Positions 55,307 to 64,000 of a stretch of 64,000 nucleotides of DNA are shown in pieces (within the stretch, counting starts at the first letter, position 1; every line of letters starts with the position of its first letter). A model generated the notes under the pieces. It did not search any database, had not been told where the DNA came from, and was given only the letters and a program-made list of their open reading frames with translations. The position numbers were made by a program, and so were the translations under genes. This DNA comes from Adiantum capillus-veneris (Eukaryota > Streptophyta > Polypodiopsida > Polypodiales > Pteridaceae), in NCBI GenBank assembly GCA_014529385.2, contig CM043944.1:177407240-177471239 (forward strand), in the 5' to 3' direction.

Positions 55307-57128
55307 AAAAACCTTAGGTAGGTGACCGAGACTAATCCTTGAGGATTGGAATTTTTGGCTTGCCAAAAGTCTTGTTTTACATTTAGATAGGATCAGAGGG
55401 TGGAGGACTCTCTAGGTCTTAGAGGGAGTCTAGGAAGCGTGTGTCTGGCCTAGATCCTTCGACTTAGGTAGACTAGGTAAACCAAAATAGTTTTAGGTAG
55501 TAGTCGAGTTCTTAAGTAGGAATTGGAGTGGTAGAATTGGTGAGAGGAGAGCTTGAGAGTCCGAAGAGGCCAGATAGCAACCAAACCACCATTATCACCA
55601 TTTCACATGTTGAGTAGGAGTAGAGTAAGTAGGATATCATGATTCAGGATCTAGAGCATTTCATGTATGTATACTTGCTTGGTAAAGTCATCACAAGTTT
55701 GTAAAAGACGCAAAAAGATGCAAAAGTGTGTTTGAAAGCCTAAGAGAAGTCCAAAAGTTACTGTGAGTGTTTCTGATAGAGCTACAGAGCATCAGGAGAA
55801 TTTCTGTCAGGAAAAAAAATAATTTCAAGCCATGAGACATCCCACGCGTAGGATGTCTACAGGCTAATCTGGTGGGAATTTTGGGGTTTTGAGTTGACCA
55901 GTGTGTTAAGAAGGTGGTTTTTACCCTAATTTCAACTGGAAAGTGGAAATTTGACCATATCTTGACAGGATAAGGCCAGATAGACTGAAATTGCCAGACA
56001 TCCTACCCAAATTGTGCCAAACAAAAAAACCATAAGATGGCTCCATGAGCATGTCCTGTATGATATATTGAGTGACTAAAAGGGGTTTCATCTCATTGGG
56101 TGAGAAAATTGGGTTCAAAGCAGACTTTAGCACTTTTGACTGAAAAAGGCAAGAACAGCTAAAATTGGGGACTTTTGAAATCCAAACCAAAATCTAAGCA
56201 TACCAAAGTGATCAGCAACTCAAGAGGAGCACGTGCTTTGAGTTTGAAGCCATTCTGATGAAAAAGACATCCTACGTGTAGGATGTCTAAAGCAAGAAAT
56301 TGAAGCCAGACATTGGCAGTGAGCATAGCAAGGTGTTGTATAGCCTAAGGCAAGCCTCCTGGTCAATTTTTGTCCAAATTGGAGTTGATTAGACTGATCA
56401 AGATCAGCAACAGGCTGTTGGAATAGGTTTCTGACTCATTGACCAGCTAATAGGTGTCCAAATCAAAAAGTAAAAACAGTTGTGGGCTCAACACATCAAG
56501 GGGAAACCATAGTGCAAAAATCCAGGCAAAACAAAGCAGGAGACATCCTATGCATAGGATGTCTATCTGGGCCTACTGAAGAGAAAATTTGATCGGGCTT
56601 AGACAGTGAGATTCCATTTGTCTTAAGGGTTTCAAAACTTCTTTCAAAAGTGAATTTGGACCTTCTTTGTCCATTTGACTAAATTCAAACTTTTTTGCGT
56701 AAATTGACCAACATCCGAGGGAAGTACAGTTTCAGATTAGCAGACCTAATCAAGAACATCAGTAGTGTATAAAATATCGTAGTGGCTGAGATTAACTCTC
56801 CAGTTATACCAATCATTACTAAGATAACCTCTAGCAGATAAATTGCCGAAATTAAACGCTTGTGTACAGGTATATTCAGCAACAAAACAAGAAGTTGTGC
56901 AGAAACTGATCCTTTGCCAGGTGAGTGGTTGGATTTGTGATAAACTGCATTGATAAGTTTGATGAATTTAAGATCAGGAAGATACATTGTTAGAGACCAG
57001 AAGGTGGTAGGTGACCAAGGTAGCTTAGTGTCCACCGAGGAGCGTGTAACTCAGGAAAGGCTAGATCCGCTAGCACCGATTATTGAGGAGGTAGTGATAC
57101 TGACACTTCGTCAGACAAATCTTTCTTC
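55307..57128 (+). repeat. Gypsy 2 leader with palindromic AGACATCC...GGATGTCT sites
   Basis: Non-coding. Palindromes of 24 bp lie at 55835-55858 (one mismatch), 56265-56288 (one central mismatch) and 56541-56564 (perfect, core ATCCTATGCATAGGAT), with a half-site at 55995-56006. Surrounding text is loosely repeated. Short minus-strand frames here are not genes. Confidence 0.75.
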
Positions 57129-57923
57129 ATGATGGGTAGTCAACAGCCAGGAGGTTTCACCTATGACGGACCAATGCCAGGAGGAAGCACCTCCCAAAAT
57201 CCTTTGAATGATTCCAAGCTCACTGTGATCTTCTTAGAGGGAACAAACTCGAGGGGATCCCTAGTCTATTCTGACTATCAAGGATGCAAGTGCATTTGTA
57301 TTGAAGAGAGGCCAGCACAAAGATTGGAGATAATCCGAGTCTATGATGATGGAGATAGATTCCGAGACGAAAAGGGGAACCATTATCTGATAGCTAGTAA
57401 CCCTGAAGATTACAACAGATATGGAGATAATGTGGCGAAAGGAAAAATGGTTTCAGAAGCTCCAAAACCACCACCAAACATTGATCAGCCCGGAGCTATT
57501 TTTATGTATACTAAGAAAACAACCAGGGTTCCAACTTATAACAAGAACGTGGGAATCTACAAGCATGAGAGTGAAGGTATAGTCACTTACTTTCGCAGCA
57601 AAGAACCATACGTAAACGAATTAAGCAAAGACAAGGTTCTTTACTTATTCTCTTATGAAATTGCTATGGGAAAGGGTATAGTTTTTGTTGATAGATACGG
57701 GCGAGAACACCAATGTATTCTCCCAGAGGAGGTGGAAAGGGCAACACGTCCAGGAGCATCAGCATATGCCCCTGAAGAAGTGCCAAGAGCCACCTACACC
57801 CCAAGTAAGTCGACAAATCCCTTTTTCGATGAGTATGACGCTACCTCACTTTCCACCCGACCGCAAGTATTCAACAACCAAAACCAACCAGCAAACCAGC
57901 CATCATTGCAGGCATGGCTTTGA
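57129..57923 (+). CDS. Gypsy 2 front ORF (264 aa)
   Basis: Open frame ahead of the capsid, in the gag position. Gly/Pro-rich start (QQPGGFTYDGPMPGGST), then a folded-looking core (SDYQGCKCICIEERPAQRLE, RVYDDGDRFRDEKGNHYLIA, GAIFMYTKKTTRVPTYNKNV, YLFSYEIAMGKGIVFVDRYG) and an Asn/Gln-rich tail. I do not recognise the core; it probably is the gag N-terminal (matrix-like) region by position. A second short frame (57936-58193) continues with LYSRYQGESKPNNQGSTKPG, so a stop and a frameshift separate it from the capsid. Confidence 0.55.
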   Translation: MMGSQQPGGFTYDGPMPGGSTSQNPLNDSKLTVIFLEGTNSRGSLVYSDYQGCKCICIEERPAQRLEIIRVYDDGDRFRDEKGNHYLIASNPEDYNRYGDNVAKGKMVSEAPKPPPNIDQPGAIFMYTKKTTRVPTYNKNVGIYKHESEGIVTYFRSKEPYVNELSKDKVLYLFSYEIAMGKGIVFVDRYGREHQCILPEEVERATRPGASAYAPEEVPRATYTPSKSTNPFFDEYDATSLSTRPQVFNNQNQPANQPSLQAWL

Positions 57924-57935
57924 CAGAGTGCTACA

Positions 57936-58193
57936 ATGGAACAAGACCAAAACCGAGATGGTTATCAGGCTGCACAAGGGCTAATGGATTTGCAAGAACC
58001 ACCACTCTATTCAAGGTATCAAGGAGAGAGTAAGCCAAATAATCAAGGGTCAACAAAGCCTGGAGGGCCACCCATAGAACGAGTTCGAAGAGATGAACCA
58101 TCTCTAGTGAGAACTATTAGAAATTATGGCTTAGGAGCACCACTGGGAGAGGAATGTGCCTATTACATAAGACCTGAGGAGGTATACGATTAG
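57936..58193 (+). pseudogene. gag: Gypsy 2 gag middle segment
   Basis: 85 codons linking the front ORF to the capsid, ending LGEECAYYIRPEEVYD then TAG. 58194-58315 has further stops. Likely part of one original gag. Confidence 0.5.
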
Positions 58194-58315
58194 GATGTGG
58201 AGATCCAATGATGAGGTTTGTAGAACATCGGAGAATTAGACCTTCTCAAGTGTAATAATGGGTAAACAAGAAATACACAGGAAGCAGAGACCCAAGAGAT
58301 CATGTAGCAGCCTTT

Positions 58316-59644
58316 GTGCATGTAATTAGAGCCGAAGAGGTGTTAGAGTTTCCTACCCAATTTGGAGGGTTTGGACTGACCCTAGAGGATGATGCTGCTA
58401 CTTGGTTTGACTCTGTAGAGCATAGAGACTTTGAGTCTATGGAGGAACTGTTTGATGAGTTTATCGAGGAATTCTCACAAAGGGGGATAGCTCATAATAC
58501 CATCTCACAAATCCATAAACTCAAACAGAAAGATGGAGAATCTGTACGGAAGGCAGCCCTAAGACTAAAAAGATATGTTAAGTTGTGTCCAGTTGAAGAA
58601 CTGCCAACTCAGTCCAGACTTATGCTTATATTCATCCAAGGACTAAGGAATGCGGATCTCCAGAAAGACTTACATATGAAGAGGAGCAAGACATTGAATG
58701 AGTTGACCAAGGAGGCTCCTTATCTTGTGGACAATGGTGCGGTCTACAAAGAGGGGGAGTTCAAGGACCTTGACGATGATTCATCTTCACAACAAAGTGG
58801 AAGGAAGTCTTCTAACACAGCACCGAAAGAAGAAGTAGCTGTAAACAAAGAGCATCTTGTAGATGAAGTGCTAAAAAATATTAACTTGTACGCTAAATCC
58901 CAGGTTAAACAGCCCAAGTGGTGTGCTACTGAACAAAAATGGACAAACCATGGGACCGAGGAATGTTATTATAACAAGGGATATGTGAGAGAGAGACCTT
59001 ACGCTCCCCAAGCTCCGGTAGCTTCTCCTCAAATTCCATCGATGCCTAGGTATCAAGCAGGCAACCTACCAGGACCTGTAGGTGTAGAAAGACCACAATC
59101 GGTGTTGGGGCAACAACCACCCCTACTAGGATTAGGACCACTTGATATAAGGTACACACAAACCGTAACCGAATCAGAGGATAAGGCTTTGGTGCCTATG
59201 CATGCATATTATGAAGATCCCAATGGATATGCGGCAAGCCTTGTCTATTATCCATCGAAAGAACCCTCGACACCAGAACCATGGAGCATGATAGGAAGTA
59301 GAGGACCACCAACAGCTGCACAGACAGCGGGAGAAGGGAGATATAGCTTAGATGAACAAACATTGTTGTTCATAGCCAACAGAGGCATGGACGGACAGAG
59401 ACATGCATACCAACAAAGAGGAGCTCAAGGAGCACCTCAACAACCCAAGGGACCCTGCTACAAGTGTGGTGGAGACCATTGGCTAAGAGATTGTCCTCAT
59501 GATGAAATCATTAGAGTCAACGCGTATTGCACCGAGTGTAGAGTTACTCATTTGATTCTTGATTTCCCTAAAAACCGAAGCAAAGGAGAAAAAACTACCT
59601 TGATTGCCCTAAAAACCCGAGCAAAGGAGCAAAAACCACTTTGA
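58316..59644 (+). CDS. gag: Gypsy 2 gag: capsid and nucleocapsid (442 aa)
   Basis: Retrotrans_gag-type capsid at residues ~1-135: TQFGGFGLTLEDDAATWFDS, EELFDEFIEEFSQRGIAHNT, LMLIFIQGLRNADLQKDLHM. A linker rich in Pro/Gln/Ser follows, then the knuckle CYKCGGDHWLRDC (CX2CX3HX4C) near residue 380. A second knuckle, CTECRVTHLILDF, has Phe for the last Cys. The tail is a 41-bp tandem duplication (59566-59645) and supplies the stop. The true start is upstream, because the capsid N-terminus begins before the first Met. It forms the particle. Confidence 0.85.
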   Translation: MHVIRAEEVLEFPTQFGGFGLTLEDDAATWFDSVEHRDFESMEELFDEFIEEFSQRGIAHNTISQIHKLKQKDGESVRKAALRLKRYVKLCPVEELPTQSRLMLIFIQGLRNADLQKDLHMKRSKTLNELTKEAPYLVDNGAVYKEGEFKDLDDDSSSQQSGRKSSNTAPKEEVAVNKEHLVDEVLKNINLYAKSQVKQPKWCATEQKWTNHGTEECYYNKGYVRERPYAPQAPVASPQIPSMPRYQAGNLPGPVGVERPQSVLGQQPPLLGLGPLDIRYTQTVTESEDKALVPMHAYYEDPNGYAASLVYYPSKEPSTPEPWSMIGSRGPPTAAQTAGEGRYSLDEQTLLFIANRGMDGQRHAYQQRGAQGAPQQPKGPCYKCGGDHWLRDCPHDEIIRVNAYCTECRVTHLILDFPKNRSKGEKTTLIALKTRAKEQKPL

Positions 59645-59699
59645 ACATGCTAGAAACAGTACCTTCCAGTGGAGGGCTGGAAAATGAAACAATCATACC

Positions 59700-60663
59700 T
59701 ATTCAGGTGGTAACATGAGCCCAAGCTCAAAGAATGACGAACCAACCCATAGTTGAAGAGCCAAAAACTGATGCCCAAAGTTCAGAAACAAAAAAATCAG
59801 AGAAGCACTTGGAAAGCTAGAAAGGCGCGTATCAAAGCCAGGAAGGAACGAGAGCAAACAGCTCTATCCGAGGAGTTGAAATATACAAAGGATAGGTTAG
59901 AGCGGTTAGAGGATCTAGCTAGCTTAAGTTCACACACCACGGGAACCATAGCATCCAAGGGAATAGCAGAGCCCAAAAGTACAGGATCAGGAGGATCTGT
60001 ACTGGTAGACAAGGTAAATGAGTAGTTGGATGTGCTTCTAAAATCTTATAAAGCTAGACTCAAAAAGAACCAAACCCAGGAGAAGAGGTGGATGACTTAT
60101 CCACATGCGGAAATATAAAAACAAAGGTTGAAAATGTGTAAAAGGATGATTGAAACAACTCAATCATTGATGGAAGACCTGCTGGGTAAACCTGTGAATT
60201 GGCATGAGGCACTAGCTCCAACCCCTATCCAACCAACTTTAGAAAAACATGTAGAAACAAAGGAAAGACTCAGTCCAGCGGAGAGCCTATCATAGTGACA
60301 AACACAACAGAGGAGTCAAGGGACGGGTTCCAGCCTAAAATATTGGCAGAAATGGGTAAGGACTGTAACGATCTAGACGATCTGTGGAAGCAAATTGATG
60401 AGGCCAACGAGGCTAATAGGATGAGTAACCACATGAATAACACGAGAAAAGAAAAGAATGTAACCTTACCTCCTATTGAAGAATTTGAGGCAAGGTCACA
60501 AATGAACATTGAGATACATTCACAAGGGGTGGACCAAGGATCAATTAGTTCGGGGCACAGCCAACCAAACTCGCTGAGAACTTTACCCTCTTACCTAGGA
60601 GAGTATGAAGCCAAGTCGGAAGTGAAAGAATCCCATCTCAAAGACTTTCTTCTAACAAAGTGA
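59700..60663 (+). pseudogene. Gypsy 2 linker between gag and protease
   Basis: Frames 59753-60025 and 60295-60663 with highly charged, coiled-coil-like text (RKARIKARKEREQ, LSEELKYTKDRLERLEDLAS; DDLWKQIDEANEANRMSNHM). Several stops intervene. No catalytic motif is seen, and it is probably an eroded gag-pol spacer. Confidence 0.5.
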
Positions 60664-60803
60664 TGGATTCACAAGTATTGATTGAGTTATTGTCCACCCT
60701 CGTGGCATGCACAATCACATTAGAAGAACTCCTAAGGTTACGACCAAACATGTGGACCACAGTAGGTAAATGCTTATAGAAATTTGGAGTAAGAGTCCCC
60801 ACC

Positions 60804-62051
60804 ATGACACTACAGGAAGGGATCAGAGAGTTGGACAGGCCTCAACTAAACGCTAGGCCAGTACCATTAAACAAGGTTGGAGAGTATTACGAGGGAGAAG
60901 ATGGAAACACCACGCTACCAATAGAATTCCAAGGAGTAGTTTCTAAAGATATTCTTGACAGTGGAGTGGGAGTTGCTATCGCCACCAAGGAAATCTTCAA
61001 AAAATGGAGAAAACCAGCTTTGAGAGCTACCAGAATGAAATTGCAATTGGCAGATGGGTTCATGGACAAGCCTCTAGGACTCTTAGAAAAAGTGATTGTC
61101 ACTTTGTGCGGGATCGAGTATGAGCATACATTTGCAATATTTGATTTCAAGAAAAAGAACAATTACGAGATCATATTGGGAAGACCATTCATGCGACAAT
61201 TGAAGATGGTTCAAGATTGGGGTTATGACCACCTATACCTCAGACATGGCGAGACAACAATTAAAATACTACTGAAAGACCATAGTTACAAATATGTAAA
61301 CCAAACACCTGTGGAAGAGTTTGATTCAGCTACAGTAGCAGGATCGAAACTCCCAGCATGGTTAGAGCAACAAAATAATCTATGGATGTGCGGAGCTTCA
61401 CATTGTGGAAGCTTAAGAAGAGAGGAATGCATCTTAGAAAGAGCAATTGAGGACAAGGAGTATATTCCGGAACCTTTCCGTGAAGATGCCTTGGAACCTC
61501 TAGAATGGGAACACATACTAGCAACATTGGATGTCTGTACCATTACAGATAGTCCAACAACAAAATTTTGCGATAAGGATGGCTATGATGTGCTACCCTA
61601 CTACATGGTAAACATTATACCAGGAGAAGATGAGATGATAGAACCCCCAAGACAAGAAGATTTTTATAACTCCTCTGAACATCTGGAAGTAAATGATGAT
61701 GCAGATAATGAGTGTTCAGACACCTCAAATGAGTGTGGAAGAGAACCCGAGAATATTAAGTTTTATGATTTTGCTAATCAACACCCTAGATGCCAGGAAC
61801 GCTATAGGAGGAAACGAGCAGGAAACAAAGTGAGAGAGAACCTGATGCCCATAATAAAAGGTAAAACTCACTATTGGATGCTTGTAAAAGCAGATGATTG
61901 TATAAAAGATCAAATATCAGGAAGATTGTCAAAAGATCAAAGGGAAATAACGCGGGAGGAAATAAAAAAAAACAAAAAGTTAAAACAGAAACAAAATCAC
62001 AAAAATACTAGAGCGGCTGATGGAGAGCTTCCAAGTAGAAAGAGCTCTTAA
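60804..62051 (+). CDS. pol: Gypsy 2 retropepsin ORF (415 aa)
   Basis: An aspartic-protease domain occupies residues ~40-150: SKDILDSGVGVAIATKEIF holds the catalytic DSG, RMKLQLADGFMDKPLGLLEK is the following strand pair, and YEIILGRPFMRQLKMVQDWG is the hydrophobic-hydrophobic-Gly motif. It would cleave the element polyprotein. The remaining ~250 residues are acidic and unlike RT (CTITDSPTTKFCDKDGYDVL, then a Lys-rich tail). The frame has no internal stop. Further text to about 62290 (FEDYIKNFEILDAASENIPH) is also unlike RT. Confidence 0.8.
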   Translation: MTLQEGIRELDRPQLNARPVPLNKVGEYYEGEDGNTTLPIEFQGVVSKDILDSGVGVAIATKEIFKKWRKPALRATRMKLQLADGFMDKPLGLLEKVIVTLCGIEYEHTFAIFDFKKKNNYEIILGRPFMRQLKMVQDWGYDHLYLRHGETTIKILLKDHSYKYVNQTPVEEFDSATVAGSKLPAWLEQQNNLWMCGASHCGSLRREECILERAIEDKEYIPEPFREDALEPLEWEHILATLDVCTITDSPTTKFCDKDGYDVLPYYMVNIIPGEDEMIEPPRQEDFYNSSEHLEVNDDADNECSDTSNECGREPENIKFYDFANQHPRCQERYRRKRAGNKVRENLMPIIKGKTHYWMLVKADDCIKDQISGRLSKDQREITREEIKKNKKLKQKQNHKNTRAADGELPSRKSS

Positions 62052-62304
62052 AGGAGATTTAAGTGAACTCTGGAAGCCATCTCTAGAGTCAATGTGAGGA
62101 TCATCCCTAAGACTGCAAAGGGATAGATTCGAGGATTATATCAAGAATTTTGAGATTCTTGATGCCGCATCGGAGAATATACCGCATGTACCTTTCACAG
62201 AGGAGGAAGTGGAGCAAATATGGCAGAAATTGATAGATGAGCAAGAGAGCCAAGAGAGAGAAAGAAAAACTAAAAAGACCATATTAGATATTTTGGTAAA
62301 AATC

Positions 62305-62566
62305 TCACATTATGGGAATCTCCAAATCAACTAAATTCATGTAATTTGGGAATTTTCCACTTAAAGTGGGAAAAATTGAGGTGTGTGGTTAGTAAATAAA
62401 GTGAAAATCTCATAGGATTGTGGTGTTGATAAACACCAAAATTCAAGAGGATGTACAACACATGTATTTGAATAATAACTATAAATTACATAAAACAAAG
62501 GAAGATACAAAAATGATTTTGTTTACAAATTGACTAGTATAGTCACAATAAAAGCTCCACATAATT
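62305..62566. other. Non-coding junction with two inverted repeats
   Basis: An imperfect hairpin, AATTTTCCACTT...AAGTGGGAAAAATT (62351-62377), and a perfect 7-bp stem, TGGTGTTGATAAACACCA (62421-62438). It lies downstream of the minus-strand gene and may be the end of the element carrying it. Confidence 0.45.
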
Positions 62567-64000
62567 CTACTCCACATTTGATACCATATCTGAACTTTGA
62601 TCCAAGTGTGGTTGATGTGCACGAGTGAGGCCTTCTTTGGATTTTAGAGCATGCCTTTCTAGAATCTTTATTCTAGAAAATGGTCCTTCTTTGTTGGGTC
62701 TCCAGGACCAAACAATTGCATCTACAGTTTCCCACACTTGTGGGTCCTTATAGTTGACAACCCAATAACCCTTCCAACAATTAATATAAGCTTGAGTATC
62801 TGTCATCCCACTTTTTCTCGCGCAAGGTGCCCAATATTGAATCAAGAGTTTTCTGTAGTTTGGTGATGTAGGCTCATTATCAATGTCAGATAAAGCCATT
62901 GCAAGCCACACTGGATAGATTTCTGTGTCACTCGGAACAAGCATAAGAAAGTCACCTTGGTGCACATCAGACATAGGGTCAAACTCTTCCCTTGGCCTAT
63001 CTCGTTGAGGCCCACAAAAATGATTGTTCAACTCTTCAAGGCCTAGGAATCTTTCTGCTCCTTGTTGCAAATTCATTGTAGTGCTTTGTAGTTGAGAATA
63101 TTCTCGAGTTTTTGGCCAAAACATTTCATACAAGACTCCCTCTGATATGATTGCTTTTCAAATATCTTCAATTACCTTACTCCAATAATCTATCACGGGT
63201 CTATAATATCGCGGAATACTTGAACCATTCCCTAAATTTTTCCAAAATTTTATATAGTTCTTTAGCCCCAAAATGACTTCTTCGTGGGCCTTGACATACT
63301 CCACCATTTGTACTAGAGGTGGATCTCCATGTGGTAACATTGGCTTGCCTTCTGTGTCTGTTTTCCAAAGGCGAGTACTTCCACTCCAACTTGATACACC
63401 TACATGTGCCTTATATTGCATCATTGGTGTCTCATCCTACATAAAGAACCTAAACTGAAGCGGTTTGGAATGTCCAACAAGTATGTCTTGTCCATCACAA
63501 AGATAGCCATCACAATATTGCTTGAAATCGGGGATCTTTGTGAGAAAAAATGGAGAGGGAGATGAAGATGAGCTATTTCGTAATGTATCCATCAAATGTG
63601 GCAAAGTATAGGTTTGTATAACTCTCAACTTCTCTGAAAACCTACTAAACATGGCGTCTATGTCCTCATGTGTATGCCCAACCTTAAAAAATCCCAGCTG
63701 GATGGTTTTGAAAACACCCCTTGCAACAAGCATTGACAAATAGGAAAATAAGTATCGATTTTTGTTTTCCCCTGCACAATTATCCAATTGTAGCAACAAG
63801 TTCTCTGGCAATCTGCGAAATGTTGACCCCAATTCCTCTTCTGCAATTTCTGACGACTGCACAATGGGCTCTTTTCCATCAGTCAAGTTATGGTAGTCCA
63901 AAGCATCCCTTGAGTTCAAAGCATGTAGTAGTGAAATATTGCTCCTTGGAAGTCCATTTGTTACTAGATCACCAAGAGGATGCTTATCTATCCTCTCTAG
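62567..64000 (-). pseudogene. DUF7869-like, transposase-like gene with two in-frame stops, partial
   Basis: One minus-strand frame from the window edge (64000) to 62567, broken only by TAG (63437-63439) and TGA (63158-63160). Near the front it reads LLQLDNCAGENKNRYLFSYL and FFKVGHTHEDIDAMFSRFSE, the DNxxxENKN and HTHEDID signatures I associate with DUF7869 proteins. Those are spread through plants and animals in transposon-like settings; an RNase H/DDE fold is my inference. The middle (HVGVSSWSGSTRLWKTDTEG, VIDYWSKVIEDI) and C-terminus (VHQGDFLMLVPSDTEIYPVW, YWVVNYKDPQVWETVDAIVW) look like an ordered partner domain. Both stops fit C-to-T changes (CAG, CGA). The N-terminus lies beyond the window. 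Confidence 0.7.

Larger units (their letters stand above)
54363..62300 (+). mobile_element. Gypsy 2: gypsy-like LTR element with gag and protease only
   Basis: 5' LTR 54363-55286, primer site at 55288, a 1.8-kb leader with palindromic repeats, a front ORF, gag, linker ORFs and a protease ORF. No RT, RNase H or integrase appears before coding text fades near 62.3 kb, and no 3' LTR is seen in the window. It interrupts F1-A at 54362. It may be a truncated copy, a large non-autonomous type, or one whose pol lies beyond the next insertion. Confidence 0.75.

Noticed and set aside
57129-57923. Host gene candidate
   Set aside because: Position between a gypsy primer site/leader and a capsid makes it part of gypsy 2, though the fold is unrecognised.

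Overview
The window is AT-rich eukaryotic DNA made almost entirely of nested, decayed transposable elements. I see no ordinary host gene, tRNA, rRNA or CRISPR. Plant-type hallmarks are LTR elements with initiator-Met tRNA primer sites (TGGTATCA...), a gypsy primer site TGGCGCCGCTGCCGGGGA, a gypsy pol with a second RVT_3-type RNase H, copia gag/pol fragments and a LINE with a C-terminal zinc knuckle. Stop codons created mainly as CAG to TAG fit CHG methylation. A land plant with a large repeat-rich genome, perhaps a fern or another seedless plant, is my best guess; the species is not determined.

Left part (1-24 kb). 1-1453 is a minus-strand fragment of a small LTR element (family S1), followed by a 5'-truncated LINE with an intact 836-codon reverse-transcriptase ORF (1490-4000), a CT/CA satellite and a gypsy gag remnant (minus). 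From about 6.2 kb runs a plus-strand element called F1 here (copy F1-C). It is split by a complete old gypsy element (gypsy 1, 8925-21281), which is itself split by a complete non-autonomous LTR element on the minus strand (S2, 10752-15185). F1-C resumes at 21282 and ends with its 3' LTR (22207-23126).

Middle (24-39 kb). A second gypsy-like element (G2) has an LTR end and primer site near 24.0 kb and a gag at 29.65-30.36 kb. A young complete S1 element (24046-26856) sits just inside it. Between them lie coding-like ORFs that I do not recognise. A minus-strand copia element (S3, 32408-38179) with matching LTRs and target duplication follows. It carries gag, RT and RNase H, has lost its protease/integrase core, and contains two tandem duplications. 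It is inserted near a degraded gypsy integrase.

Right part (39-64 kb). A decayed plus-strand copia (copia 1) is interrupted by a minus-strand copia remnant (copia 2) whose long LTR carries palindrome-bearing repeats. Two oppositely oriented copies of another copia (copia 3) follow. Next come two minus-strand F1 copies, B containing A. F1-A is broken by a gypsy-like element (gypsy 2, from 54363) that carries gag and protease but no visible RT. The window closes in a minus-strand gene related to DUF7869/transposase-like proteins, broken by two in-frame stops and running off the edge.

The genes do not form a host pathway. The structure is element-within-element. The S-type small LTR elements probably borrow the proteins of S3-like copia elements, and F1 is an LTR element family with a long ORF that is not gag-pol.
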